Counted from the stretch's first letter, positions 43,768 through 53,129 are shown. The stretch: 64,000 nt of DNA from Thioalkalivibrio sp. ALE14 (GCF_000376845.1 NZ_AQXY01000031.1:1-64000), one strand, 5' to 3'. A program made the numbers and translations. Notes: a model not told the origin generated them from the letters alone.

Positions 43768-44421
43768 ATGGAGGCACTGACCCCGCACCAGCGTCGAGTC
43801 CTCGAGGCCCTGCAACGCTATGCGGCCGAAGGACACGCGCCGAGCCTGGATGAACTGGCGCAAGCCCTCGGCCTGCGCTCACGCGGCTCGCTGCACAAGC
43901 ACATCCGGGCGCTGGAAGCCGCGGGCTACGTACGGCCCGCCTGCGGCCGTCATCGCGGCATACGGCTGGCCGATGAACGGCCGGTGTTCACAGATGCGCG
44001 ACACCCCGCCACAGACGCCGACACGTGGGCCCCGCACACCCTGCCCCTGCTGGGCCGGATCGCGGCGGGCCAGCCCATCGAGGCCCTCGCGCATCCCGAA
44101 CCCGTGGAGGTACCCGCGCACCTGCGCGGACACGGCGAGTGCTACGTGCTCGAGGTGAAGGGGGACTCGATGCAGGATGTCGGCATCCTGGACGGCGACT
44201 GGGTGGTCATCGAGTCGCGCAGCCATGCCCGCAACGGCGAGATCGTGGTCGCCCTGATCGACGACGGAGACGCCACCCTCAAGCGGATCGAACAGACCCC
44301 GGATGGCGTCCTGCTGCATGCGGCGAACCCGGCCTACGCGCCGCTCTTGGTCGCCCCGGACCAGCTCCGCATCCAGGGAGTGCTCGTCGGCCAGATGCGC
44401 CGTTACTCCTCGTCGATGTAA
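43768..44421 (+). CDS. lexA: LexA-like SOS repressor
   Basis: The 217-residue protein has an N-terminal wHTH (MEALTPHQRRVLEALQRY, LGLRSRGSLHKHIRALEAAGYV), a linker with the self-cleavage site Ala100-Gly101 in LLGRIAAGQP, and the catalytic pair Ser134 (KGDSMQD) and Lys172 (ATLKRIEQ). RecA-activated autocleavage would derepress target genes. The recognition helix RSRGSLHKHIRAL differs from the E. coli LexA helix (RSPNAAEEHLKAL), consistent with a different operator. A degraded copy lies at 6911-7533. It converges with the DUF429 gene, with 4 bases between stops. Confidence 0.88.
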   Translation: MEALTPHQRRVLEALQRYAAEGHAPSLDELAQALGLRSRGSLHKHIRALEAAGYVRPACGRHRGIRLADERPVFTDARHPATDADTWAPHTLPLLGRIAAGQPIEALAHPEPVEVPAHLRGHGECYVLEVKGDSMQDVGILDGDWVVIESRSHARNGEIVVALIDDGDATLKRIEQTPDGVLLHAANPAYAPLLVAPDQLRIQGVLVGQMRRYSSSM

Positions 44422-44425
44422 TCCT

Positions 44426-45058
44426 TCAGCAGGCGAAGTCGAATGGATGCAGCGGCGGCTCGGCCGGGTGGATCCAGGCGGGTTTGCCCTGCCTCCACTG
44501 CCAGGCCGCCAGGGCCGCGGCACAGGCGGCGACCGAGTGATCGCTGGCCTGATCGAGGTCGCATACCCCGTGGAGCCCCTGCCCCTCCAGCCAGGCCAGC
44601 AGCTCGCGGCGCGCCTCCGGCTCATGCTTCATGGCCTTCAATGTCGCCACCGAGGCGCCCCTCAGGACCATGGCCACGGTGGGGTGTACCTCCACCAGCC
44701 GGGCGTCCGGGCGCTCGCTGCCGAGCATGCGGCTGACCGCCACACCCCGCAGCGTCAGGTAGGCCATGCGCGGTGCGGAAGGGGCCATGACGGTTCCAGC
44801 CGGCAAACCGTGTTCGACCGCCACGCGTCGCAGGGACTGGTCGGATGTGCGACTGCCTCCGGTGGGCCAATACGACAGGGGCGCATCCAGCCCGACAATC
44901 GCGCCCGCGGGTATCCGGTCCAGGATCGCCTGATCGTTCGCTCCCGCCACCAGCTCCAAAAGAACGAGCGCCCCACCCTGTTCACGGAACACGGCGACGG
45001 AGGTATGCGCGGCACTGCCGGGGCCGGACAGGTCCACCCCGATGATCGTCTGCCCCAT
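44426..45058 (-). CDS. DUF429 family RNase H-like protein
   Basis: The 210-residue protein starts MGQTIIGVDLSGPGSAAHTSVAVF, with the acidic first strand typical of RNase H-like folds. It continues AGAIVGLDAPLSYW and RLVEVHPTVAMVLRG, matching DUF429. A later CDLDQASDHSVAACAAALAAW provides a third acid. The family is a predicted nuclease without a settled function. ATG 45058 matches the family start. It lies next to lexA, but no regulatory link can be seen. Confidence 0.78.
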   Translation of the reverse strand: MGQTIIGVDLSGPGSAAHTSVAVFREQGGALVLLELVAGANDQAILDRIPAGAIVGLDAPLSYWPTGGSRTSDQSLRRVAVEHGLPAGTVMAPSAPRMAYLTLRGVAVSRMLGSERPDARLVEVHPTVAMVLRGASVATLKAMKHEPEARRELLAWLEGQGLHGVCDLDQASDHSVAACAAALAAWQWRQGKPAWIHPAEPPLHPFDFAC

Positions 45059-45182
45059 TCGATCGACCTCGGCTCGCTGCTGACGAAGGGCCACCATCGC
45101 ATCGATCCTGACCGGATGCGATCAAAACCGGGATCGCGTGGTCCGAAAGGAACCGTCACAAACATGGTGAGCAGCGCAGCCA

Positions 45183-45941
45183 ATGAATTCTCCAGATGTG
45201 GAACGCGACCGAACCGTTGACCCGGACGAGGTGCAACGCTACCGCGCCCTGGCCGAGATGTGGTGGCAACCGGATGGAAGACTCTGGCCCCTGCACGTGC
45301 TCAATCGACTGCGCAGCGAATACATCCGGGATCAGCTCTGCCGGTCGCTCGGATGCGACCCGGAGGCCGACCGCCCCCTGGCCGGCCTGCGCATGCTCGA
45401 TATCGGCTGCGGCGGCGGCCTGCTGAGCGAGGCGATGGCCCGCATGGGCGCGGACGTGCTCGGGGTGGATGTTGTCGACCGCAACATCGCCGCGGCGCGG
45501 CATCACGCCGGGGAACAAGGCCTGGATGTCCGCTACGAGGTCAACACCGCCGAGGCCCTCGCCGCACGCGGGGAAGCCTTCGACGTGATCCTCAACATGG
45601 AGGTGGTCGAACACGTCGCGGACCTGCCCGCGTTCATGGGGAGCGTCAACCGGATGCTCCGTCCCGGCGGCCACACCTTCGTGGCCACCATCAACCGCAA
45701 TCCTCTCTCGTTCGTGGTGGCGATTGTCGGCGCCGAGTACCTGTTCCGCATCCTGCCCCGGGGCACCCATCAGTGGAAGCGCTTTGTCACGCCGCGAGAA
45801 ACGCGGGAGCTGCTGGCCCGGGACGGCCTGGAGCCCGTGGCGCAGACGGGGGTCAAGGTAAATCCACTTAACCGCCGGATGTGGCTGTCGCGATCCATGA
45901 GCGTCAACTACATGATCCTGGCACGAAAGGCTGCAGCCTGA
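45183..45941 (+). CDS. ubiG: Ubiquinone biosynthesis O-methyltransferase UbiG
   Basis: The 252-residue protein follows UbiG throughout: RYRALAEMWWQPDGRLWPLHVLNRLR at the start, SAM motif MLDIGCGGGLLSEAMARMGADVLGVD near 70-95, then NMEVVEHVAD and the diagnostic NRNPLSFVVAIVGAEYLFRILPRGTHQWKRFVTP. UbiG performs both O-methylations in ubiquinone synthesis in the cytoplasm or at the membrane. The presence of ubiG indicates aerobic quinone metabolism. The deacetylase gene follows 16 bases downstream. Confidence 0.95.
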   Translation: MNSPDVERDRTVDPDEVQRYRALAEMWWQPDGRLWPLHVLNRLRSEYIRDQLCRSLGCDPEADRPLAGLRMLDIGCGGGLLSEAMARMGADVLGVDVVDRNIAAARHHAGEQGLDVRYEVNTAEALAARGEAFDVILNMEVVEHVADLPAFMGSVNRMLRPGGHTFVATINRNPLSFVVAIVGAEYLFRILPRGTHQWKRFVTPRETRELLARDGLEPVAQTGVKVNPLNRRMWLSRSMSVNYMILARKAAA

Positions 45942-45957
45942 AGGCCGGGCTCGCTGT

Positions 45958-46857
45958 ATGACGCTCTCGCTGGTGCATCATCCCGACTACACGATCGACC
46001 TGCCCGATGGGCATCCGTTTCCGATGGCGAAATTCCGGGTGCTCCGGGAACGGCTGGAGACGGAGCTGGCCGACACGGCAGTCACCTGGCTGCAACCGGA
46101 GATCGCCGCGCGGGCAACCCTGTTGCGGGTACATACGCCCGAATATCTCGACGACTTCCTGTCCGGCCGGACCAGCAAGGCCGCCCAGAGGCGCAGCGGG
46201 TTCCAGTGGTCCGAGGCACTGGTGGAGCGCGTGCGGCTGGAGACCGGCGGCACCCTGCTGACCGTGGAGGCCGCTCTGGCCGAGGGTCTGGCACTGAACA
46301 CCGCCGGCGGCACCCACCATGCCCACGCGGGGTTCGCGAGCGGGTACTGCCTGATCAACGATATTGCGGTCGCAGCGGCCCATGCGCGCGCCGAGGGATG
46401 GGTCCGGCGCGTCCTGATCGTCGATCTCGACGTCCACCAGGGCGACGGCACGGCCGCGATCTTCGCGGACACCCCCGAGGTCGTGACCTTTTCCATGCAC
46501 GCGGGGACCAATTTCCCGGCCCGCAAGACCCCCGGCGACCATGACATTGAACTGGCCCGACACACCGGCGACGATGCCTATCTGGCGGCCCTGCGGGATG
46601 TGCTGGCGGTCCTGCTACGGGACGTGCGTCCCGATCTGGTGATCTACGACGCAGGCGTCGACGTGCATGGCGCGGACCGACTGGGACACCTGGACCTGAC
46701 GGATGACGGGATCGAGGCCCGTGACCGGCATGTGCTGCAGGTCTGCCGCGAGATGGCCACACCCGTGGCGGCGGTCATCGGCGGGGGCTACGACCGCGAC
46801 ATTGCTGCGCTCGCCGATCGCCATGCGATTATCCATCGGACCGCCGCGTATCTGTGA
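45958..46857 (+). CDS. Histone deacetylase-family (class II-like) protein
   Basis: The 299-residue protein has the family core: TAGGTHHAHAGFASGYCLINDIAVAA near 117-142, VLIVDLDVHQGDGTAAIF near 154-171 with zinc-binding Asp and His, and a later IYDAGVDVHGADRLG. Bacterial homologues deacetylate acetyl-lysine, acetoin-synthesis enzymes or polyamines; the substrate here is not identifiable. It is 16 bases after ubiG, probably co-transcribed. Confidence 0.88.
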   Translation: MTLSLVHHPDYTIDLPDGHPFPMAKFRVLRERLETELADTAVTWLQPEIAARATLLRVHTPEYLDDFLSGRTSKAAQRRSGFQWSEALVERVRLETGGTLLTVEAALAEGLALNTAGGTHHAHAGFASGYCLINDIAVAAAHARAEGWVRRVLIVDLDVHQGDGTAAIFADTPEVVTFSMHAGTNFPARKTPGDHDIELARHTGDDAYLAALRDVLAVLLRDVRPDLVIYDAGVDVHGADRLGHLDLTDDGIEARDRHVLQVCREMATPVAAVIGGGYDRDIAALADRHAIIHRTAAYL

Positions 46858-46889
46858 CAAGCCCTTGCCCCGGGCAACCGCATGGCCCA

Positions 46890-47531
46890 CTAGTCGTACG
46901 GCGGTGCCTGATCTTCCGGACCGGTATCACCGTCGGATATGGCTACGACCAGGCAGGAGGCGCGGCTGCCATGGGTGGTCAGCACCTGCCACTCCTCCAC
47001 CGCTAGGCCGGCGGCGGCGAGCTGCGCGCGGAGATCGGCCTCGTAGGTCACGTGCCCGAAATCGATCGTTGTGATCCGCCGCAGCAAGGGTTTCAGGATC
47101 TCCATCCAGCGCACAGGGCGCCGCTGGATTGTCTGGGTGAACATGAAGCGGCCACCGGGTGCCAGCAGGCCCTTGCAGTGGCGCAGTGCCTGTTCCGGAT
47201 CGGGTAGCAGCATGAAGCTGGCCGAGAAATAAACCACTTCGTAGGGCCCGGCCGCGTGGTCGTACACCGATTCCTGGCGCACCTCGACGCAGTCGGCCAG
47301 CGATGACCCCTCCAGCCGCTGGCGGGCCCGCCGGACGTAGTCGCCATCGATGTCGATGCCGGTCAGCCGCAATCGCTTGCGCCTCACGTCCCCGGCATTC
47401 GCCAGCAGCGCCCCGGCCGTGCCGATGCCCACATCCAGCACCCGGGCCCCGTCGGGCATCCGCTCCAGCGCCGCCGCGTACCAGCGAGCCGTCAGCCGGA
47501 GAATCAGGAAATCATAGATCACACTTCGCAT
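46890..47531 (-). CDS. Class I SAM-dependent methyltransferase
   Basis: The 213-residue protein begins MRSVIYDFLILRLTARWYAAAL and has the SAM motif ARVLDVGIGTAGALLANAGDVRRKRLRLTGIDIDGDY, then YEVVYFSASFMLLPDPEQALRHCKGLLAPGG. It resembles Methyltransf_25/31-type enzymes acting on small molecules or lipids. GAGGAG seven bases upstream supports the ATG at 47531. Substrate unknown. It converges with the deacetylase gene. Confidence 0.75.
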   Translation of the reverse strand: MRSVIYDFLILRLTARWYAAALERMPDGARVLDVGIGTAGALLANAGDVRRKRLRLTGIDIDGDYVRRARQRLEGSSLADCVEVRQESVYDHAAGPYEVVYFSASFMLLPDPEQALRHCKGLLAPGGRFMFTQTIQRRPVRWMEILKPLLRRITTIDFGHVTYEADLRAQLAAAGLAVEEWQVLTTHGSRASCLVVAISDGDTGPEDQAPPYD

Positions 47532-47763
47532 CGGACTCCTCGGCAAAGCCCGGACGGGTATCGCAGAGACGAACCGGGCCCTGCGCATCCTCGCAGTTCG
47601 CCCTGTCGCCTTCCATCCCGATCGCCCGTTCCGGTACACCCCCATAAGTGGCATTTTGCTTGCATATCGACCCGAGAGGGCGGAAACGTCAACTATCCGT
47701 CGCACGACGGTGGGCCCGTCCCTCAATGACGAAAAGGCAATGATTGCCAAGGAGGGTCACAAG

Positions 47764-48390
47764 ATGATCAATCTGTTCCTTACCCGACGCCAACTGTTCC
47801 TCCTGGTGCTGGGCACCCCGCTGGTTACGGTCCTGCTGTTCGTTCTGGGCGTCTTTTCGGGTGCCGCCATCGGCGCCCCCGGGCCACTTGTCGGCGAACC
47901 CGAACCGGCGGGGACCGAGACCACCACCAACTCCACTACGGCATCTGAAAGCACCCGTACCGGCCTGCTGGATGCCGCGGCACCCTTGCCGAGCCGCGAC
48001 GGCGATGACGTTGCATACCCGCTCTTCTCACCGGCGCACCATTTCGGCCACATCGAGAGGGAAAACCGGGAAGCATCGGGGGTAGAACCTGCACCGCACC
48101 GTCAGGATGGGCCAACCGAAGACGCCACGGCATCCGATCCGCTGTATTCCATTCAGGCCGGCGTATTCACCGAACTGGAGAACGCCAGGAAGCTGCATCA
48201 GACACTGAAGGCGCGCGGGCTTACCAGCCGGCTGGAAGTGGTGGACGGACCCGATCCGGCCTCCGAACGCTACCGGGTTCGCATCGGGCTGTTCGACTCG
48301 CGAGTAGCCGCGACGGCCGCTCTGGATGCACAGGAAGGGGATACGCTCGCAGATGCGTTTATCGTCGAGCGTCCGTTGAACCGCTCCTGA
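47764..48390 (+). CDS. SPOR-domain envelope protein
   Basis: The 208-residue protein has one N-terminal transmembrane segment (residues about 8-33, LFLLVLGTPLVTVLLFVLGVFSGAA), a low-complexity Thr/Ser/Glu-rich periplasmic linker, and a C-terminal SPOR domain from about 133 (LYSIQAGVFTELENARKLHQTLKARGL ... YRVRIGLFDSR). SPOR domains bind denuded peptidoglycan, often at the division site. AAGGAGGG eight bases upstream sets the ATG at 47764. It converges with the phosphatase gene. Confidence 0.85.
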   Translation: MINLFLTRRQLFLLVLGTPLVTVLLFVLGVFSGAAIGAPGPLVGEPEPAGTETTTNSTTASESTRTGLLDAAAPLPSRDGDDVAYPLFSPAHHFGHIERENREASGVEPAPHRQDGPTEDATASDPLYSIQAGVFTELENARKLHQTLKARGLTSRLEVVDGPDPASERYRVRIGLFDSRVAATAALDAQEGDTLADAFIVERPLNRS

Positions 48391-48399
48391 AGTCGCGCC

Positions 48400-48945
48400 T
48401 CAGTCCGTTCGTGGCAGGCTGCCCAGGTAGCGTTCCTGGTCCGGGCTTTCGATCGCGCCGGGACGGGCGGACCGAACCTTCCGGATGGCCGCCTCCGGTG
48501 CTAGCCCGCGTTCGATGAGGGTCAGGGCGGCAATTGTACCCGCACGGCCCTGACCACCCCCGCAATGGAACGCCACGCGCTCCCCGTCCCGCAACCACTG
48601 GTGGATCCGTGGGCCGACGTCCCTCCAGCCCGCCTCCCAGGGGCGGTCCGGGGCAGCCATGTCGCCGATTGGAAGATGCAGCCAGCGCATGCCCACCGCC
48701 TGCACGCGCGCGCCCAGATCCGCCACCCCGAGATCCGACAATTCGCCTGGCTGGTTCAGGGTGACCACCACGCTCGCGCCCCAGCTGCGGAGCGCGTCCA
48801 GATCCGCCTGGACATCCTTCAGTGCACAGGTCGTTCGATCCCGGCGCTTGCCGGGGCATCGCGTCATGCCGATCGCCCCACCCTCGGGAAGCTGGATCGC
48901 CCCAATGTCGAGAGCGGGCTGTTCGTCGGTACCGGGCTGTATCAC
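48400..48945 (-). CDS. CDKN3-like dual-specificity phosphatase family protein
   Basis: The 181-residue protein has a cysteine-phosphatase active-site loop, VAFHCGGGQGRAGTIAALTLI near 134-154, fitting H-C-x5-R. WLHLPIGDMAAPD upstream provides a likely general acid. The first residues (LDIGAIQLPEGGAIGMTRCPGKR) match the bacterial cyclin-dependent kinase inhibitor 3-like family. The physiological substrate is unknown. It is divergent from dnaE2 across 128 bases. Confidence 0.82.
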   Translation of the reverse strand: MIQPGTDEQPALDIGAIQLPEGGAIGMTRCPGKRRDRTTCALKDVQADLDALRSWGASVVVTLNQPGELSDLGVADLGARVQAVGMRWLHLPIGDMAAPDRPWEAGWRDVGPRIHQWLRDGERVAFHCGGGQGRAGTIAALTLIERGLAPEAAIRKVRSARPGAIESPDQERYLGSLPRTD

Positions 48946-49050
48946 AAGGCGCTCCAGCGCGTCGGGAATGGCCCTTCAGTGTAGCGCTGGAGCAGACAGC
49001 CGGTGCTACCCATTCCTGCGCGAACGTGCCCGGTTTCTTGCGTATGGATC

Positions 49051-49074
49051 TATACTGTTTTTATATACAGTATA
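49051..49074 (+). promoter_or_regulatory. SOS (LexA) box overlapping the dnaE2 start
   Basis: CTGT at 49055-49058 and ACAG at 49067-49070 are separated by 8 AT-rich bases, a perfect E. coli-type SOS box. The arms extend to TATACTGT and ACAGTATA, so all 8 bases pair. The right arm ends on the first base of the ATG. A -10-like TATACT lies inside, which would give a very short leader. Confidence 0.88.
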
Positions 49075-52000
49075 TGGAGCCCACTTCATCCCCTCGACCC
49101 GAACCCCCTGCCTACGCCGAACTGACGAGCCTCAGCAACTTCTCGTTCCTGCGCGGGGCATCACACCCGGAGGAACTGGTCGAGCGGGCGCGTGCGCTGG
49201 GCTATCGCGCGCTGGCGCTGACCGATATCGCCTCGTTGGCGGGCGTGGTACGCGCGCACGCGGCGGCGAAGGACTGCGGGCTACACCTGATCCTGGGGGC
49301 GACCTTCCGGCTCGCGGACGGGCCCACCCTGACCCTGCTGGTGCGCAATGCGGCGGGCTACGCCGCCCTGTGCCGGCTGATCACCCGGGCCCGCGGCGCG
49401 GCGGACAAGGGGCACTATCATCTGTCGCGAGCCGATCTCGACACCCTGCCCGCCGAGGCCCGCACCGGCTGGCACGTCCTTCTGCGCCTTGAAGCCGAAG
49501 CCCCGGAGTCGAAGCTTGCCGACACGGCCCATTGGCTGGCCGCCTGGGCCACCCCGGACCAGGCCCATCTGGCCGTAAGCCAGTTGCGTACCCCGGAAGA
49601 TGCCCCCCTGGCGGCTCGCGCGCGGGCGCTAGAGGCCACCACTGGACTCCCGATCGTCGCCTGTGGCGACGTGCACATGCACCGCCGCGGCCGGCGCGCC
49701 CTGCAGGACGTGCTGACCGCCCTGCGCCTGCGCACCACCGTCGCGGAGGCGGGGCAGGCGCGCTTCCCCAACGGCGAACGCTGCCTGCGCCCACGCGACG
49801 ACCTGGCCGCGCTCTACCCGCCCGCCTGGCTCGAGGCCAGCGTGGCCATCGCGCAGGACTGCGACTTCTCGCTGGATGCCGTCACCTACCGCTACCCCAC
49901 CGACCCGCTGCCGCAGACCATGACCCCGGCCGCCTACCTGCGCGAGGAAACCCTCAAGGGGGCACGGCAGCGCTGGCCCGACGGCATTCCGCCGAAGGTG
50001 GTGGAACAGATCGAACGCGAGCTCGGGATCATCCACGAGCTGGGCTACGAGCCCTACTTCCTCACCGTTTACGACATCGTCTGCTTTGCCCGCGGCCGCG
50101 GGATCCTGTGCCAGGGGCGCGGCTCGGCCGCCAATTCGGCCGTGTGTTATGCCCTCGGCATCACCGCGGTGGATCCGTCGCGCTCCAACATGCTGTTCGA
50201 GCGCTTCATCTCCGCCGAGCGTGGCGAGCCGCCGGATATCGACGTCGACTTCGAGCACGAACGCCGCGAGGAGATCATCCAGTACATCTACCGGCGCTAC
50301 GGCCGCGAGCGCGCCGCGCTGGCCTGCACGGTGATCCGCTACCGCCGCCGCAGCGCCCTGCGCGATGTCGGCCGGGCGCTGGGCATCTCGCGCGCGCGGC
50401 TGGATGCGCTGACCGCCAACCTCGCCTGGTGGGACGACGGCATCCCCGCCGAACGCCTGCGCGAGGTCGGACTGGACCCGGACGGCGCCCTGGCCCGGCA
50501 ATGGCAGACCCTGACCGCCGAGCTGCGCGGCTTTCCGCGCCACCTGTCGCAGCACACTGGCGGCTTCGTGATCGCCGAGGGCCGCCTGGACGAGCTGGTG
50601 CCCATCGAGAACGCCGCGATGCCGGAACGCTCGGTGATCCAGTGGGACAAGGACGACCTCGACGCGGTCGGCCTGCTGAAGATCGACGTACTGGCGCTGG
50701 GGATGCTCTCCTGCGTGCGCCGCGCGCTGGAGCTGATGGCGCAGCACCGCGGCCGCGACTGGGGCCTGGCCGACATCCCCGCCGAGGATCCGGCGGTCTA
50801 TCGCATGCTGCAGAAGGCCGACACCCTGGGCGTGTTCCAGATCGAGTCGCGCGCGCAGATGAGCATGCTGCCGCGCCTGAAGCCCGCGAACTTCTACGAC
50901 CTGGTGATCGAGATCGCCATCGTGCGCCCCGGCCCGATCCAGGGCGAGATGGTGCACCCGTATCTCAAGCGCCGGGCCCACCCGGAGCGGGTGCGCTATC
51001 CGAACGAAGAAGTGAAGCGCGTGCTCGGGCGCACCCTGGGTGTACCGATCTTCCAGGAGCAGGTGATCGAGCTGGCGATGGTCGCGGCCGGTTTCTCCGC
51101 CGGCGAAGCGGACGGGCTGCGCCGCGCGATCGGGGCCTGGCGCCGCACCGGCCAGCTCGCGCGCTACCGCGAGCGCCTGATGAAGGGCATGCGTGAACGC
51201 GGCTATCCGGAGAAATTCGCCGAACAGCTCTACAAGCAGATCCTCGGCTTCGGCGAGTACGGCTTCCCCGAGTCGCACTCGGCCAGCTTTGCGCTGATCA
51301 CCTATGTCTCGTCCTGGCTCAAGTGCCACGAACCGGCGATCTTCGCCTGCGCGCTGCTGAACAGCCAGCCGATGGGCTTCTACGCCCCGGCGCAGATCGT
51401 CGCCGACGCCCGCCGCCACGGCGTGGAGGTCCGCCCGGTGGACGTGCGCCACAGCGACTGGGAGTGCACGGTGGAACCGCTGGCCGGGAGCGACGCGCTG
51501 GCCCTGCGCCTGGGCCTCAACCGCGTCGGCGGGCTGGCCCGCGACGTCGCCGAGCGCGTGGTCACCGCCCGCGTTGAGCGGCCATTCGCGGACGTGCCGG
51601 ACCTGGTGGCACGCGCCGCCCTCACCCGCGCCCAGGCCAATCGCCTCGCGCGCGCCGACGCGCTCAAGGGCCTGGCCGGCAACCGCCACCAGGCACGCTG
51701 GGCGACCGAGGCGGTGGAGGAGCCCCTGCCGCTGTTCGCCGAGGGTCCGGGCGAGACCGTGCGCGAGGCCGACGTGACCCCGTTGCTGCCCCGCCCGGAT
51801 GCGGTGGACGACCTGGTGCAGGACTACGCCACTACCGGGCTGAGCCTGGGCCCGCACCCGTTGGCACTGATGCGCCCGTCCCTGGAACAGCACCGCCTGG
51901 CCACCGCCGCCCGGCTACTCGAACAGCCCGGCTACAGCGGGGCCCGCTATGCCGGCATCGTGATTACCCGCCAGCGGCCCGGCTCGGCCAACGGCACGGT

Positions 52001-52217
52001 GTTCCTGACCCTGGAGGACGAAACCGGCACGCTCAACCTGATCGTCTGGCCGGACCGTGTGGAGCGCTTTCGCGCCGAGGTCCTGCACGGCCGCCTGCTG
52101 GAGGCCCACGGCGAGTGGCAGTACAGCGAGGGCGTCGGCCACCTGATCGTGCAGCGCCTGATCGACCGCAGCACCTGGCTCGGCGAACTCGCCACCCACT
52201 CCCGCGACTTCGGCTGA
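49074..52217 (+). CDS. dnaE2: Error-prone DNA polymerase DnaE2 (ImuC)
   Basis: The 1047-residue protein starts YAELTSLSNFSFLRGASHPEELVERA after a short leader, the PHP domain typical of DnaE2, and lacks the replicative DnaE1 tail. The polymerase core has catalytic acids in PPDIDVDFEHERRE near 383-396 and the QTGGFVIAEG-like QHTGGFVIAEGRL. An OB-fold near the C-terminus (YAGIVITRQRPGSANGTVFLTLEDETG) completes it. ImuC carries out damage-induced mutagenesis, normally with ImuA and ImuB, which are not adjacent here. The ATG at 49074 is set by homology and lies at the edge of an SOS box; the frame is open further upstream. Confidence 0.95.
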   Translation: MEPTSSPRPEPPAYAELTSLSNFSFLRGASHPEELVERARALGYRALALTDIASLAGVVRAHAAAKDCGLHLILGATFRLADGPTLTLLVRNAAGYAALCRLITRARGAADKGHYHLSRADLDTLPAEARTGWHVLLRLEAEAPESKLADTAHWLAAWATPDQAHLAVSQLRTPEDAPLAARARALEATTGLPIVACGDVHMHRRGRRALQDVLTALRLRTTVAEAGQARFPNGERCLRPRDDLAALYPPAWLEASVAIAQDCDFSLDAVTYRYPTDPLPQTMTPAAYLREETLKGARQRWPDGIPPKVVEQIERELGIIHELGYEPYFLTVYDIVCFARGRGILCQGRGSAANSAVCYALGITAVDPSRSNMLFERFISAERGEPPDIDVDFEHERREEIIQYIYRRYGRERAALACTVIRYRRRSALRDVGRALGISRARLDALTANLAWWDDGIPAERLREVGLDPDGALARQWQTLTAELRGFPRHLSQHTGGFVIAEGRLDELVPIENAAMPERSVIQWDKDDLDAVGLLKIDVLALGMLSCVRRALELMAQHRGRDWGLADIPAEDPAVYRMLQKADTLGVFQIESRAQMSMLPRLKPANFYDLVIEIAIVRPGPIQGEMVHPYLKRRAHPERVRYPNEEVKRVLGRTLGVPIFQEQVIELAMVAAGFSAGEADGLRRAIGAWRRTGQLARYRERLMKGMRERGYPEKFAEQLYKQILGFGEYGFPESHSASFALITYVSSWLKCHEPAIFACALLNSQPMGFYAPAQIVADARRHGVEVRPVDVRHSDWECTVEPLAGSDALALRLGLNRVGGLARDVAERVVTARVERPFADVPDLVARAALTRAQANRLARADALKGLAGNRHQARWATEAVEEPLPLFAEGPGETVREADVTPLLPRPDAVDDLVQDYATTGLSLGPHPLALMRPSLEQHRLATAARLLEQPGYSGARYAGIVITRQRPGSANGTVFLTLEDETGTLNLIVWPDRVERFRAEVLHGRLLEAHGEWQYSEGVGHLIVQRLIDRSTWLGELATHSRDFG

Positions 52218-52233
52218 ACCGGGGATGGGCTGG

Positions 52234-52662
52234 CTACGAATTCCCGGAGGCTTTGCGCACGGCGCCCGCCATCGCCTTGCAAAATACTTCCAGGTCATTT
52301 AGATGGTCGGTCAGAATCAGAAGAACCTTTGCCGGATCGACGCTCTGATATCCGTGAACCAGGATGTTACGAAACCCTGCCATTGCCGCCAGGACTTCTG
52401 CCAAATCCGATTCGATCACATCATCCCAAGCGAGGAGAAAGAACAACTGCCGGTTACTCTCCGGCTCCCCCAGCCGTCGTTCCGAAACCCAGTGCGAGGC
52501 AGCATCCAGAGCGGCCTGAATGGCCAACTGCAGAGTATGTTCGACGAATCGTCGTTCCCTGACATCACTCTCCAGGTGCTCCGGGCGGGCCAACTCCTTT
52601 AACTCGCGCACACAGGTCTCGATAAAAGCCAGCTTCTTCTGCAGGAGAGCGCGATCCATCAT
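52234..52662 (-). CDS. hepT: HepT-family HEPN toxin
   Basis: The 142-residue helical protein contains FRNILVHGYQSVDP near 96-109, the R-x4-H-x-Y motif of HepT (DUF86) RNase toxins. The Tyr is the residue AMPylated by MntA. Other family features are LLQKKLAFIETCVRELKEL and QLAIQAALDAASHW. Its ATG overlaps the MntA stop by 4 bases, so the pair is one type VII toxin-antitoxin operon. Confidence 0.9.
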   Translation of the reverse strand: MMDRALLQKKLAFIETCVRELKELARPEHLESDVRERRFVEHTLQLAIQAALDAASHWVSERRLGEPESNRQLFFLLAWDDVIESDLAEVLAAMAGFRNILVHGYQSVDPAKVLLILTDHLNDLEVFCKAMAGAVRKASGNS

Positions 52663-53066
52663 GCGTTTCCTGCCTGGCGATACTCCTCCAAGTACGGAAG
52701 AAGATCGAAATACCGGTTACGGGCATCGACTTCGAAGGCAATCCTGCGCGACGCGTCGGATTCGAACACGACAATGCCATCCCGCAGCACCCGGTGGATC
52801 AGGTCTGCGCCTACCTTGTGAAGATCGATCAAGTCGACCGTGCACCCGGTCGCGTCTTCGAGATCCATCTGCAGGAGCGCAAGTGGATTAAGGAGACCCT
52901 CAGCCACGGGTTCGACCATCAGTACTGCGAGATCAATGTCACTCCCCACCCGTGCTTCTCCACGGCTGTGACTACCGAACAGGTACGCACAAACCACCCC
53001 CGGCTCGGCCGAGAGGCGTTCACCCAGAACGCGGGCGATTATGGGGCTTTCGATTCGAGGAGCCAT
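52659..53066 (-). CDS. mntA: MntA-family nucleotidyltransferase antitoxin
   Basis: The 135-residue protein has the minimal nucleotidyltransferase motif YLFGSHSRGEARVGSDIDLAV near 27-47, with GSxxRG and the D-x-D pair intact, unlike the decayed relative at 8543. MntA adds AMP to the Tyr of HepT and silences it. The gene precedes hepT with a 4-base overlap. Confidence 0.9.
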   Translation of the reverse strand: MAPRIESPIIARVLGERLSAEPGVVCAYLFGSHSRGEARVGSDIDLAVLMVEPVAEGLLNPLALLQMDLEDATGCTVDLIDLHKVGADLIHRVLRDGIVVFESDASRRIAFEVDARNRYFDLLPYLEEYRQAGNA

Positions 53067-53129
53067 TTCCGGATTCTCCGGCGCACATCGCGTGTTTGCA
53101 AGACACGCTCCAGTCGTCTCCGGGTAGCG

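Noticed and set aside
49629-51893. Long open frame of about 754 codons antisense to dnaE2
   Set aside because: Composition is that of a GC-rich shadow frame; the sense strand encodes a fully conserved polymerase.
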